A program made the position numbers and the translations under genes. A DNA stretch of 64,000 nucleotides from Candidatus Tectomicrobia bacterium (GTDB lineage Bacteria; UBA8248), in assembly GCA_016192135.1 (NCBI GenBank), contig JACPUR010000016.1, positions 1 to 64,000 of the forward strand, in the 5' to 3' direction. The notes under the pieces were generated by a model, which saw nothing but the letters and a program-made list of their open reading frames with translations, was not told where the DNA came from and searched no databases. The number at the start of each line of letters is the position of its first letter. Position 1 is the stretch's first letter. Positions 42,423-51,948 of this stretch are shown here, piece by piece.

Positions 42423-45400
42423 ATGGGCCAGTATGACATCAACTTGCGCGACTATTGGCGGATCATCCGCAAGCGCAAGCTCATCATCATCTTCACCGTC
42501 GTCATCCTGGGTTTCTTCAGCTTCGTCTTCGCGAAGCTGAACGAGCCGCCCCCCATCTACTCGGCTTCCAGCGCCGTCCGGCTCGAGCCGAACACGGCCC
42601 TCTCCGGCCTGGTGAGCGACCCCGGAGCCCTCGGCACGACCGCGGAGATCACCACCCAGACCGCCGTCATCCGCAGCTACCCGGTCATGGAGCAGGTGGC
42701 CAAGGAGATGGGGATGGTGGACAAGTCCCTCTCCTCGGAGGATATCGCCAAGAACAGCCGGCTGGTTTCCATCATCAACGGCCTCGCGGGCCAAGTGAAC
42801 ACCGGCCAGGTGGGCGACACCAACATCATCTCCATCACGGTCATCTCGGGGGATCCCGACCAGGCGGCGCGGATGGCCAATACCACCGCGTCCGTTTTCC
42901 GGCAGTTCGACTACGAGAACCGGAACCAGACGGTCCTGCGCCAGCACGACTTCATCAAGACCCAGCTCACCCAGAGCGAGGCCCGCCTCAAGGAGGCCGA
43001 GCGCATCATCAAGGAGTTCAAGGAGTCCAAGAACTTCCTTTCCATCGCCGTGGAGGCCGCCTCCATCGGGCGGCTGATGGAGCGCCTCCAGGAAGTCGTC
43101 GCGCAGCAGCAAGGGATGCTCAAGCGCGTCCGCGAGGCCATCGAGCAGGTCCGCAACATCCGTGACGTCCGGGCCGGCAGGACCGAGCGCGTGCCCGTGG
43201 ACGACATCGATCCCGGCCTGGCCCGCCTCAACCAGCAGCTCGTGGAGCTCCAGGTCCAGCGCGACAACCTGCTCCAGGAGTTCACCCCGGAGCATCCCGC
43301 GGTCAACGACATCATCCAGCAGATCAACAACGTCGTCCGGCAGATGCTGCTCATCCTGCAGGGCCGGGAGCAGACCCTGGCGGCGCTCGCGAAGGCCCGC
43401 GAGGACGAACTCAACCAGATCGAGTCGCGCAACAAGGAGATCCCAGACCTCTCCCTCCAGCTCCAGCGGCACGAGCGCCAGCTCGCCACCAACCAGGAAG
43501 TCCACAACCTCCTGCGCCAGAAGTTCGAGGAGGTCAGCATCCGGCTCGCGGGCACCCAGCACCTCGTTCGCATCGTGAAGCCCGCCTTCCGGCCGCTGTG
43601 GCGCGACAACCCGCCGCAGATCTTCCTGAACACCTTCGTGGGCGCGCTCCTGGGCCTGGTGGTGGGCCTGGCGTTCGCCCTGGTGCTCGAGACGATGGAT
43701 ACCTCCATCGGCACCATCGAGGACGTGGAGTCCTATCTCGAAGTGCCCGTCCTGGGAGTCATCCCCATCCTCGACAACGAGGAACTCGAGCGCCAGTACA
43801 TCGAGAGCAACCCGGAACGGGCGGGCCGCTTCACGCCCGACATCTACGGCCGGCTCGTCACGCACTTCGTCCCGCGCTCGCCCATCGCCGAGGCCTACCG
43901 CTCCTTCCGCACGCAGATGGAGTTCGTCTCCGTCGAGAAGGGCGGCAACACCTTCGTCATCACGAGCAGCACGCCGGGCGAGGGCAAGACGACCACCTCC
44001 ATCAACTTCGCCATCACCTGCGCCCAGTCCAACAAGCGCACCCTGCTCATCGACGCCGACATGCGGAAGCCCGTCATCTACCGCATCTTCGGCATCGACC
44101 GGGAGCCCGGCCTCACCGATATCCTCCTGGGCAACAACACCTGGACGGACTGCGTCCGCACCATGACCGACATCATGCTCGGCAAGTTCGACATGGAAGA
44201 CATCATGCTGACGCCGGGCCTCGACAACCTGAACCTCCTGACCTGCGGGCACATCCCGCCGAACCCGGCCGAGCTCCTGAACTCCACGCGCATGACTCAG
44301 TTCCTCGAGGAGATCCGGCAGGAGTTCGACGTGATCGTGATCGACACGCCGCCCCTCCTGCCGGTCACGGACGCGGCCATCCTCGGCACGCGCGTGGACG
44401 GCTGCGTGCTGGTCTACCGGGTGGGGGCCATCGCGCGGGGGGCGCTCAAGCGGGCGAAGATGCAGCTCGACAACGTGCACGCGAAGGTGTGGGGCGTGGT
44501 CCTTAACTCGATGCGCCCCGAGGCCACCTCCGACATCGACTCCATCCGCTACCAGTCGACCTACTACTACGGCGGCTATACGGAAGAGCACGCCGAGGAA
44601 AACCTGGCCGAGCTGCCCTTCTATCAGCGCTGGTACCGCTCCGCGGTCGAGCTCGTCGCCCCCGCCGAGCGGGACGACGTGACCGAGGAAGCATCCTCCC
44701 TGGCCAAGACGCTCGCCGGCGTGGCCCTGGTCCTCTCCTTCTCCCTCATCGCTGCCAGCGCGGCCTGGCAGATGGGCGTGCGGCTCCCGTTCGTCGGCTC
44801 CCTCGCGGCGCGGGATCAGATGGTCGGCATGCCGCCGAAGGACTCGCTGGCGCCGCTGGGCGCGATCTGGAAGAGCACCCAGGAGGCGCCCGTGACCCCC
44901 GCGTCCGCCCCCGCCAGCCCCGCGGCCCCCGAGGGGAGCAAGGACGCGCCCCAGGCCCCCGCGAAGCCTCCCGCGCCCGCCCAGGGCGGGTCGCCCCCGC
45001 CGCAAGCTCCCGCCCGTCCCGGGCCGGGCGCCTCCCTCCTCCCGGGGCGGCGCTTCGCCTCGGCGCCCCCGGCCGCGCCCCGGGAAGACCTGACGGAGGC
45101 CGCCGCCGTCCGGCGGGCCGTCATGCGCCTCGCGGGCCAGACGCTCCCCGGCGGGCTCCTCCGCGAGGAGGAGAGCCGGAAGCCCTTCAGCGTCGTATTC
45201 AGCCACAACCGCCGCCGCGAGACGACGCGGCACCACCTGTCGATCCTGCGCCAGGCGGGGCTCGCCCCCTCCTTCGCCCCCGTCCGGGGGATCGAGGGCT
45301 CCGCCGACCGCGTCTTTCTCGGCGCCTTCGCCTCCGAGCGGGAGGCCAAGGCCTTCATCGAGAAGCGGCTCAGGCCCCTCCTCCAGCCGGGCGAGGAACC

Positions 45401-45632
45401 CTACGCGGACCGCCTGCCCTACACGCTCGAGGTGGGCCGCGATCTCGCGCCGGGCGAGGCCGACGTGATGCGCGTCATCCTGAAGGCGGCCGACCTCTAC
45501 CCCGCCTTCGAGGAAACCTCGAGCGGCAAGGGCCGGCTGCTGGTCGGCGCCTTCCGGTCGCCGTCCGAGGCCGAGCACGCCGCCATCCTCCTCCAGCGGG
45601 AGAAGATCCCCTTCCAGCTCGTCACCCGCTAG
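42423..45632 (+). CDS. Wzc-like chain-length regulator and tyrosine autokinase with SPOR-like tail
   Basis: 1069 residues. Wzz-type N-terminus with TM1 'LIIIFTVVILGFFSFVFA', periplasmic coiled coil (~150-395), then TM2 'FVGALLGLVVGLAFALVLE'. BY-kinase domain ~470-690 with Walker A 'SSTPGEGKTTTSINFA', A-prime 'LLIDADMRKP' and Walker B 'VIVIDTPPLLPV'; a Tyr cluster 'YQSTYYYGGY' follows. Unusually, a third membrane helix (LAGVALVLSFSLIAASAAW) leads to a Pro/Ala-rich linker (~800-900) and two SPOR-like repeats (~910-1069; 'RVFLGAFASEREAKAFI', 'GRLLVGAFRSPSEAEHAA'). SPOR domains bind denuded peptidoglycan, so export could be tied to the cell wall. Six bases after the Wza-type gene, so coupled. Confidence 0.88.
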   Translation: MGQYDINLRDYWRIIRKRKLIIIFTVVILGFFSFVFAKLNEPPPIYSASSAVRLEPNTALSGLVSDPGALGTTAEITTQTAVIRSYPVMEQVAKEMGMVDKSLSSEDIAKNSRLVSIINGLAGQVNTGQVGDTNIISITVISGDPDQAARMANTTASVFRQFDYENRNQTVLRQHDFIKTQLTQSEARLKEAERIIKEFKESKNFLSIAVEAASIGRLMERLQEVVAQQQGMLKRVREAIEQVRNIRDVRAGRTERVPVDDIDPGLARLNQQLVELQVQRDNLLQEFTPEHPAVNDIIQQINNVVRQMLLILQGREQTLAALAKAREDELNQIESRNKEIPDLSLQLQRHERQLATNQEVHNLLRQKFEEVSIRLAGTQHLVRIVKPAFRPLWRDNPPQIFLNTFVGALLGLVVGLAFALVLETMDTSIGTIEDVESYLEVPVLGVIPILDNEELERQYIESNPERAGRFTPDIYGRLVTHFVPRSPIAEAYRSFRTQMEFVSVEKGGNTFVITSSTPGEGKTTTSINFAITCAQSNKRTLLIDADMRKPVIYRIFGIDREPGLTDILLGNNTWTDCVRTMTDIMLGKFDMEDIMLTPGLDNLNLLTCGHIPPNPAELLNSTRMTQFLEEIRQEFDVIVIDTPPLLPVTDAAILGTRVDGCVLVYRVGAIARGALKRAKMQLDNVHAKVWGVVLNSMRPEATSDIDSIRYQSTYYYGGYTEEHAEENLAELPFYQRWYRSAVELVAPAERDDVTEEASSLAKTLAGVALVLSFSLIAASAAWQMGVRLPFVGSLAARDQMVGMPPKDSLAPLGAIWKSTQEAPVTPASAPASPAAPEGSKDAPQAPAKPPAPAQGGSPPPQAPARPGPGASLLPGRRFASAPPAAPREDLTEAAAVRRAVMRLAGQTLPGGLLREEESRKPFSVVFSHNRRRETTRHHLSILRQAGLAPSFAPVRGIEGSADRVFLGAFASEREAKAFIEKRLRPLLQPGEEPYADRLPYTLEVGRDLAPGEADVMRVILKAADLYPAFEETSSGKGRLLVGAFRSPSEAEHAAILLQREKIPFQLVTR

Positions 45633-45652
45633 CTCGACAGGACCGCCGCCGC

Positions 45653-47248
45653 ATGGAGCCGAAGCCGGAGCCCCACCGTCCATCCGGATCCGCCGCGGCG
45701 CTCTTCGTCGCCCTCGCCACGGCCCTTTTCCTGCTGGGCGTGTCGCTGAAGCTCCAAACCCCCTTGACTTACTGGGACTCGGCGCTGCTGGAATGGGCGC
45801 GGAGCCCTTCGCCCTCGCCCGCTCCGGCGGGAACGTCTCCCTTCTTCCTCATCCTCCTCAAGGCGCTGGCCTCGGCCGGATGGCTCGAATCCGGTTTGCT
45901 GCGGTGGATCCAGGCGGGCGGATCCGTTCTGTCCGCGGCGGCGGCTTTTCTGCTCGCGCGCCGCCTCTGGGGGAGCCCCCGGGCCGGCGTCCTCGCCTAT
46001 TGCCTTTACCTCCTCCACCCGGCCGTGGTGCAGGGAGCCCATAGCCTGGACATGGCCGACGCCTCCTACTACCCCGCCTTCGCCTCGTTCTGGCTCCTCG
46101 CCTTTCTCGCCCCCGGCCCGGATGGGTGGCGGCGGGGCTTCCGTCTCGCGGCCTGGAGCGCGCTGGCCATGGGCTGGAAAATCACCTCGTCCCTGGGCCT
46201 CCTCCTCTTCGCCTTCCCCGCCGCCTGGCGCCGGAAGGGCGGGTGGCGGGACTTCCTCGCCACCGGCGCCGGGCTCGCCCTCTTCGCGCTCCTCTGGTGG
46301 TCCCTGCAGAGCTGGGAGCGAGCCGGGGACTCGGCGGGAACCGCGGCGGAGTCCATCCTGGCGGGGCGGACGCCCGCGGCGGCCGCCTTTCACCTGATGC
46401 TGGGGATGGCCTGGCTGGGGCCTTTCCTCGCCCTGCTGGCGGCCGGGGGGGCCCTCGCCCTGCGGGCGCGGGGGGCGCCGCGCATGGGCCCGCTCCTCTG
46501 GGGGACCGTCCTCTATCTCGGGGGGTACTGGGCCGCGGGGGGCATGAACTACGGCTTCCCGCGCTACTACGTGGCCCTCCTGCCCCTCCTGTGCGCCTTC
46601 GCGGCGAACCCGGAATGGATCCCGCGCCCGGGCGCCCTCTCCCTGGCCCTCCTGCTCCTCCCGGCCCTGGCGCTCGCCCTCTGGATGCCCGACCCCCTCC
46701 TGGCCCTGAACGCCGGGCTGCGGGAGGCCTACGCGGCCGGGGGGGCCGCACCCGCCCTGGCGGAGCTGATCCTCCCCTGGGCGGCCGGGATCGGGCTGGC
46801 GGCGGGGGCCGCCTGGGCATTTCGTATCCCCTGGGCGAACCTTCTGGTATTATTGGCCTTGGCCAACGCCTTGGGACTCGGAGCGGCGCAGGGGCGCGCC
46901 CCCTACGCCACCTCGTACGGCTACGGCGAGCGGGGGCGCGCGGAGGCGCTCGGGTGGCTGGCGGAGAACGTGCCCCCCGGGCGGGCCGTCCTGGCTCCGC
47001 CCAACCTGGAGCCCGGGCTCCGCGAGCGGGGCCTGCGGGGCGCGGGCCACGGGGCATGGAGGTCGCGCGAGGCCGTCCTCGCGTTTCTCCGCCGGGAACG
47101 GCCGGCGGCGGTGGTTCTGGGCTCGACGGAGAATTCGGTATGGCAGCTTCGATGGCTCCTGCTCGAGCCGCCGATCGAGTTGGAGGCCTGCCGGGAGCGC
47201 TTCCGGCGGATCGGAACCTACCGGCTCTGCCGGCTTCCTCCCGGATGA
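45653..47248 (+). CDS. GT-C type membrane glycosyltransferase (PMT/ArnT-like)
   Basis: 531 residues with about ten hydrophobic helices. The first periplasmic loop contains an acidic residue after TM1 ('PLTYWDSALLEWAR'), the position of the catalytic Asp in the ArnT/PMT (GT39/GT83) fold. 'LHPAVVQGAHSLDMADA' and 'GGMNYGFPRYYVALLPLLC' are compatible with that family. It would transfer a sugar from a lipid-linked donor. The donor and acceptor are unknown. It follows the Wzc-like gene by 20 bp. Confidence 0.7.
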   Translation: MEPKPEPHRPSGSAAALFVALATALFLLGVSLKLQTPLTYWDSALLEWARSPSPSPAPAGTSPFFLILLKALASAGWLESGLLRWIQAGGSVLSAAAAFLLARRLWGSPRAGVLAYCLYLLHPAVVQGAHSLDMADASYYPAFASFWLLAFLAPGPDGWRRGFRLAAWSALAMGWKITSSLGLLLFAFPAAWRRKGGWRDFLATGAGLALFALLWWSLQSWERAGDSAGTAAESILAGRTPAAAAFHLMLGMAWLGPFLALLAAGGALALRARGAPRMGPLLWGTVLYLGGYWAAGGMNYGFPRYYVALLPLLCAFAANPEWIPRPGALSLALLLLPALALALWMPDPLLALNAGLREAYAAGGAAPALAELILPWAAGIGLAAGAAWAFRIPWANLLVLLALANALGLGAAQGRAPYATSYGYGERGRAEALGWLAENVPPGRAVLAPPNLEPGLRERGLRGAGHGAWRSREAVLAFLRRERPAAVVLGSTENSVWQLRWLLLEPPIELEACRERFRRIGTYRLCRLPPG

Positions 47249-47285
47249 GGCCGCGCCGGCCCGTCCGCACCCGGGAATCCTGAGA

Positions 47286-49052
47286 ATGGCCCGAACCTCG
47301 CGCGCGATCGGCGGAGGCGGCTTGGCGGGCAGGGGCAGCCTGCTCCCCGTGGTGGCCGTGCTCGGCTTCCTCATCCTCAGCCTGGGCCTGTCCTACTCCC
47401 TCACGCAGACCTCGGCCTTCGTCGTCCTGGGGGGCTTCGTCGGCGCCATCATCCTCGGCGCGAGCTTCATGAGCCCGATGTTCGGCGTCGCGCTGCTGAT
47501 CATGTCCATGCTCCTCTCGCCCGAGTTCGGGGCCGGGGGCGGAGGCGGGGGCGGCACCGACGCCGGGCGCTCGGTCGTGGTGCGGATGGACGACGTCCTC
47601 CTCGCCATTCTCTCCATCGCCTGGTTCGCCCGCACCGCCGTCCACAAGGAGCTGGGCTTCATCCTCAAGAACCCCCTCAACCGCCCCATCGGCTTCTACA
47701 TCCTGAGCTGCATCATCTCCACCATCCTGGGCTTCATGACGGGCGGGGTGCGGGGGCTGATCGGGACCTTCTTCGTGATCCGCTACTTCGAGTATTTCGT
47801 CGTCTTCTTCCTCGCCCTCAACTTCATGACCGACCTCAAGGTGATGAAGCGCTTCATGAAGCTGGCCTTCTTCACCTCCATCTGCATCGCCCTCTACGGG
47901 ATGGTGCAGATCCCGCTCGGGGTGCGCGTGTCGGCTCCCTTCGAGGGGGACTCGGGCGAGCCCAACACCATGGGCGGCTACCTCCTCCTGATGATGTGCA
48001 TGGCGGGGGGCCAGCTCCTCTTCGCCCGGGGCCTGCGGGCCATCCTGGGCTGGGGCTCGCTGATCGCCCTCTTCTTCATCCCGCTGCTGTTCACCGGGAG
48101 CCGCGCCTCGTGGCTGGGCATCCCGGCCGTGATCGCGGCCTTCTTCATCTTCTCCCACAAGAAGAAGCAGATTGCGCTTTTCACCGTCGCCTTCGCCTTC
48201 TTGTCGATCGTCGTGCTTCCACAGTCGGTCAAGGAGCGCGTCCTCTTCACCTTCCAGCAGAAGAAGCAGCTCCACGCCAAGCAGATCCAGGTGGGCGCGG
48301 TCCGCCTGGACAGCTCCACCAGCGCCCGGCTGGAGAGCTACGCCGAGTCGGTCGGCGGCTGGATGAAGAAGCCCATCCTGGGCTGGGGGGTGACCGGCTA
48401 CATCTTCGTGGACTCGCAGCCCATCCGGACGCTGGTGGAGACGGGGCTGGTGGGGATGGTGGCCTTCCTTTGGCTTGTGTGGGTCTATTTCCAGGCGGGA
48501 CGGAAAGCGATGCGGACCTCGACGGACGCCTTCCAGCGGGGGATCGCCGTCGGCTACATGGCCGGCCTGTTCGGCCTCCTCACCCACAGCAGCGGCTCCA
48601 ACACCTTCATCATCCTGCGCATCATGGAGCCGTGGATGCTCTTCACCGCCATGGTGGTGCGCATCCCCACCCTGGCCAAGGAGCGCCAGAAGCAGTGGGA
48701 GGAGCTGGAGCGCGAGGAGGGAAAGCTCATCGAGGCGCCGCCCGAGCCCCAGCCCGAGCCGGCGGAAGGCGAGGAGGCCCCCGGCGAGAAGCGCTTCGAG
48801 AAGAAACTCTCCGAGTACGAGGAATTCCTCGAGCGCGAGCGTGTAGAGATGGCGCGGCGGGAGGTCGAGGCCAGGCGCCGGGAGGCCGCCAAGCCCAAGT
48901 TCCGGAAGGAGTTGCTAGCCGCGGCCCGGGCGGGCGGGCCGCCCGCCGCCCCCGGGCCGGAGCCGGCGGCGGGCTCGTTCCCCAAGGCGCCCCGGAACGT
49001 CGACCTGATCCGAGAGCCCGCGTCCGGCCCCTTCGGCAGGCGCCCCCGCTAA
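47286..49052 (+). CDS. O-antigen ligase / polymerase (Wzy/WaaL family) with long cytoplasmic tail
   Basis: 588 residues. About eleven membrane helices are followed by the family hallmark: 'LFTGSRASWLGIPAVIAAFF' (the R-[SA]-x-x-[WL] motif), a periplasmic loop with 'TSARLESYAESVGGWMKKP' and 'ILGWGVTGYIFVDSQ', then 'LVETGLVGMVAFLWLVW'. The last 130 residues are a highly charged Glu/Arg/Pro-rich tail (from 'RIPTLAKERQKQWEELERE') not usual in the family, perhaps binding the Wzc-like kinase. Polymerises or ligates the undecaprenyl-linked repeat units. Starts 37 bp after the GT-C gene. Confidence 0.85.
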   Translation: MARTSRAIGGGGLAGRGSLLPVVAVLGFLILSLGLSYSLTQTSAFVVLGGFVGAIILGASFMSPMFGVALLIMSMLLSPEFGAGGGGGGGTDAGRSVVVRMDDVLLAILSIAWFARTAVHKELGFILKNPLNRPIGFYILSCIISTILGFMTGGVRGLIGTFFVIRYFEYFVVFFLALNFMTDLKVMKRFMKLAFFTSICIALYGMVQIPLGVRVSAPFEGDSGEPNTMGGYLLLMMCMAGGQLLFARGLRAILGWGSLIALFFIPLLFTGSRASWLGIPAVIAAFFIFSHKKKQIALFTVAFAFLSIVVLPQSVKERVLFTFQQKKQLHAKQIQVGAVRLDSSTSARLESYAESVGGWMKKPILGWGVTGYIFVDSQPIRTLVETGLVGMVAFLWLVWVYFQAGRKAMRTSTDAFQRGIAVGYMAGLFGLLTHSSGSNTFIILRIMEPWMLFTAMVVRIPTLAKERQKQWEELEREEGKLIEAPPEPQPEPAEGEEAPGEKRFEKKLSEYEEFLERERVEMARREVEARRREAAKPKFRKELLAAARAGGPPAAPGPEPAAGSFPKAPRNVDLIREPASGPFGRRPR

Positions 49053-49078
49053 GCCCGCCCGCCTAAGCTGTCCCGCCC

Positions 49079-50299
49079 CTACCGCTGCCGCAGGAGCGCC
49101 CTCCCCGCCAAAATCCAGAACACGAGCGGCCCGAAGAACTTCGAGGAGCGGATCAGCTCCGGCCAGAAACCCGGCCCTTTCCAAAGTGAGTGGGGGTAGT
49201 GCTCCACCCCGATCAGCAGAAGGGCGGCGAGAAAGAGCCCCGCCTGGAGGCGCCCCTCGCGCACCGCCGGATCCGTCATGGTGAGCAGCAGGGGAGCGGC
49301 GAGCCAAGCCAAGTGGTGCTCCTCGCTCAGGGGCGAGAGCATCCAGACGGAGAGGAGCAGGAAACCCGTCTCGAGCCAGGGCGCCTCCCGGCGCTTCCGC
49401 CCCGCCCAGAGAACCCAGAATGTGACCAGGGCGATGGCCGCCGTCAGAACGGCATTCAGGGTTGCGGCGAAGAGAGGCTCCGTCCAGGGCTGCACGGCCC
49501 GCGCCAGGAGCCCGCTCAGCGCGTAGTTCACGGAGTCCGGGTTCAGCCCCCCGCCCAGGTGGTCCCGGAGAAACCCCAGGTAGCCCGTCACCGATCCGGG
49601 GCCGAAGGCGGCGGCGGTGACACCCAGCCAGACCAGGCCGAAGATCGCCGTGGCCCACAGCCCCCGGCGCATCCGGCCCATCCAGGCGAGGAACACGATC
49701 ACGGCCCCGAGCTGGATCTTCATCCATCCCATGAGCAGGGCGAGAACCCCCGCCCAGGCGCCCCGTCCCCGCGCCAGCGCCAGCCCCATCCCCGCGGCGG
49801 CCAGCCCGAGGAGGAGGTCCATCTGCCCCAGCGTCGTGGCCTGCTTCGCCGGGTAGAACACGGCGAGGAAGGCCGCCGCCCCCAGGGCGCTCTCCAGGCG
49901 GGGCAGGCCCCGCCGCGTCATCTCGCGCCAGGCGATCCAGCCGATCCCGGCCAGGGCCGCCTGGGAGAGAAGCGTCCAGAGCGCCTTCGCCGCCGCCCAG
50001 GGCAGGAGGGCGGCCGGCAGGAACAGGAAATAGAACGTGGGCGGGTTCAGCCCCCGGAGGGCCCTCAGGCCCAGCCGCCGGGCGTATTCTTCGAGCGCCG
50101 CGGCATCGGCGGGATTCGCCCCCTCCCAGAGCATCCGCGCATGGACGTAGTAGGTGCTCAAGTCCACCGGGTCGGTCAGAACGACCGTCCGCAACACCAG
50201 GACGATGTGCCTCCCAACCAGGAGCAAGACCAGGACCAGGAAGAGCGGGCGCAGCGGGTATTCGAGCCCGCCGGAGCGGCCTTTTTCGGGGGCGTTCAT
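49079..50299 (-). CDS. GT87/DUF2029 polyprenol-phosphate mannosyltransferase-like protein
   Basis: 406 residues from ATG 50299, four-base overlap with the YdjC gene. Ten or so helices; the first loop carries 'DPVDLSTYYVHARMLWEGA' with the acidic motif of GT-C enzymes, and 'QATTLGQMDLLLGLAA' is the [GQ]-Q-x-[ND] motif typical of GT87. Such enzymes transfer mannose or arabinose-like sugars from polyprenyl phosphate donors; the GT2 protein encoded upstream could make that donor. Confidence 0.78.
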   Translation of the reverse strand: MNAPEKGRSGGLEYPLRPLFLVLVLLLVGRHIVLVLRTVVLTDPVDLSTYYVHARMLWEGANPADAAALEEYARRLGLRALRGLNPPTFYFLFLPAALLPWAAAKALWTLLSQAALAGIGWIAWREMTRRGLPRLESALGAAAFLAVFYPAKQATTLGQMDLLLGLAAAGMGLALARGRGAWAGVLALLMGWMKIQLGAVIVFLAWMGRMRRGLWATAIFGLVWLGVTAAAFGPGSVTGYLGFLRDHLGGGLNPDSVNYALSGLLARAVQPWTEPLFAATLNAVLTAAIALVTFWVLWAGRKRREAPWLETGFLLLSVWMLSPLSEEHHLAWLAAPLLLTMTDPAVREGRLQAGLFLAALLLIGVEHYPHSLWKGPGFWPELIRSSKFFGPLVFWILAGRALLRQR

Positions 50300-51153
50300 C
50301 CCGCCCGCACCTCCCCGGCCAGCTCCCGGAAGCCGATGAGCCTCAGCCGCGGGCTGGCGAGGGCCGCCCGGATTTCGTCGCAGCGTAGGGCGCGCATCTC
50401 CTCCTCCCGCCGGGCCTGATAGGAATCGAACGATGGGACGGCATAGCCCGGGTGGAGGGCGATCTCCGTCACGCCCGGCCCCGCGCTCTCCAGCGCCGCC
50501 TGGAGCGCCCGAATGAAGTCGCGGCCCCGGGTGAGGCCCGTGGCATAGAAGGCGTCGGGGCGGCGCAGCCCGGCCGCCGCGATGCGCCCGGGAGCCTCCC
50601 GGGCGAGAGTGCGCAGCAGGAGCGCCTTCCAGGAGGGGACGCTCCCGGGAAGAAGGTCCTCGCGCGGGTTGCGGAGGGCGGGGATCTGGAATTCCCGCGC
50701 CAGCCGGATGAGCACCTCCAGTAGCGCCGGGAAGCCGTGCAGGTGATGGTGGACGTCGAGGTGCCACACCCGGCCCGCCCCCGCCCCCAGCACCCGCTCG
50801 ATCTGCGCCCGGGCCTCCCGCTCCAGGGCCTCCATGAGCGCGCGCCCCCCCGCCGCCAGCCGGAGGGCGGCGGCGGCCAGGCCCGGGAAGCGGCTCCCGC
50901 GCCCGGCGAGGGCCCGGGCGTCCGCGCCCTTCAGGAGGGGCTCGCCCAGCGTGAAGTTCAGATGCACCCCCAGGCTGCCCGGCAGGCCGCCGCGCAGCCT
51001 CGCGCAGGCGTCCTCGAAGCCCGGCAGGTTCGCCATGAGCGAGAAGCTCGTGACGGCGCCCGCCCCGGCGCACTCGGCGATGCCCCGGTTGGTCTCGGGC
51101 GCCATGCCGAGATCGTCCGCGTTCAGGATGATTCGGGCCGGTCCCGCTTCCAC
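50296..51153 (-). CDS. ChbG/YdjC-family carbohydrate deacetylase
   Basis: 285 residues, GTG start 51153 with GGAGGGG upstream. Motifs: 'ILNADDLGMAPETNRGI' (metal-binding Asp-Asp), 'GVHLNFTLGEPLL' (His), 'HLDVHHHLHGFP' (metal His) and 'EIALHPGY'. These enzymes remove acetyl groups from GlcNAc-type di- or oligosaccharides, sometimes as membrane-linked hopanoid or lipid-sugar deacetylases. The start overlaps the GT2 gene by 31 bp, so the two probably act on the same lipid-linked sugar. Confidence 0.85.
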   Translation of the reverse strand: MEAGPARIILNADDLGMAPETNRGIAECAGAGAVTSFSLMANLPGFEDACARLRGGLPGSLGVHLNFTLGEPLLKGADARALAGRGSRFPGLAAAALRLAAGGRALMEALEREARAQIERVLGAGAGRVWHLDVHHHLHGFPALLEVLIRLAREFQIPALRNPREDLLPGSVPSWKALLLRTLAREAPGRIAAAGLRRPDAFYATGLTRGRDFIRALQAALESAGPGVTEIALHPGYAVPSFDSYQARREEEMRALRCDEIRAALASPRLRLIGFRELAGEVRAG

Positions 51154-51914
51154 GTCCCCTCCCGCTCCCAAATCTTGATTCGGACGAGGTCGCGGATCAT
51201 CCGGAAGGAATCGGCCGCGAACTCCACCGTGGTGAGCTCGGACTCGTAGTGAAAGACGACGGGGATCTCCACGATCCGGAAGCCCGCGACCTGGGCGATC
51301 CGCAGCACCTCCGGGTCGTAGGAGAAGCGGTTCAGCCGCTGGCGAGAGAAGATGTGGAGCGCGGCTTCCTTGCTGAATCCCTTGAGGCCCGCCTGGGTGT
51401 CGAGGACCCCGGGGACGACGAGGCGGATGATGCGGTTCCCGAGGCGGCTCAGCCAGTGCCGGGTGACGAGCTTGGAGAACATCCGGGGGCTGATGAGGTA
51501 GCGGCTCTCGGGGTGGACGCGGGAGACGATGACCGCGTCCGCCCCGGATTCGAGAAGGCGGAGCATCTGCCCAACCGTGTCCAGCCCGTAGGGCAGGTCG
51601 GCGTCCATCGTGATCCGGTAGAGCCCCTCCGCCGCGAGCATGCCCTTCCGGACGGAGGCCCCCTTGCCCATGTTCCGGTCGTTCCGGAGGAGGCGGATGA
51701 TGCCCCCCCGCTGGCCCTCCACCTGCTGGATGGCGGCGACCGTGCCGTCGTCGCTGCAATCGTCCACCACGATAAGCTCGAAGGGGTGCCCGGAACGGCT
51801 CAGCCAGGACAGGAGGTCTTCCAGCGACCGGCGGATGAAGCCCACGCTCCGGTAGACCGGCAGGATGACGCTCAGGCGCGGCGAGGACGGCAAAGACCCG
51901 CTCGGGCTGCGCAC
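51123..51914 (-). CDS. GT2 glycosyltransferase, dolichyl-phosphate mannose synthase-like
   Basis: 263 residues. GT-A fold: 'SVILPVYRSVGFIRRSLEDL', 'ELIVVDDCSDDGT', 'RNDRNMGKGASVRKGM', 'MDADLPYGLDTV' (D-x-D) and 'DTQAGLKGFSKEAA' (the Q-x-G-F-K motif). This set is typical of polyprenol phosphate mannose/glucose synthases, which make the donor for GT-C enzymes such as the neighbour at 49079. No membrane helices, so it is a soluble or peripheral form. Confidence 0.88.
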   Translation of the reverse strand: MRSPSGSLPSSPRLSVILPVYRSVGFIRRSLEDLLSWLSRSGHPFELIVVDDCSDDGTVAAIQQVEGQRGGIIRLLRNDRNMGKGASVRKGMLAAEGLYRITMDADLPYGLDTVGQMLRLLESGADAVIVSRVHPESRYLISPRMFSKLVTRHWLSRLGNRIIRLVVPGVLDTQAGLKGFSKEAALHIFSRQRLNRFSYDPEVLRIAQVAGFRIVEIPVVFHYESELTTVEFAADSFRMIRDLVRIKIWEREGTWKRDRPESS

Positions 51915-51948
51915 CTCATCCCCCTTGGTCCCGCCGGCCGCCGGGCGA

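Noticed and set aside
40035-45683. A 1882-codon open frame on the minus strand across the Wza/Wzc genes
   Set aside because: It is antisense to two clearly real plus-strand genes with strong domain motifs; its sequence is repetitive Gly/Ala/Arg/Glu/Asp, typical of a shadow frame in GC-rich DNA.
46182-48587. 801-codon minus-strand frame opposite the GT-C and O-antigen ligase genes
   Set aside because: Low-complexity Glu/Gly/Arg/Pro-rich shadow; the plus-strand proteins have membrane helices and family motifs.
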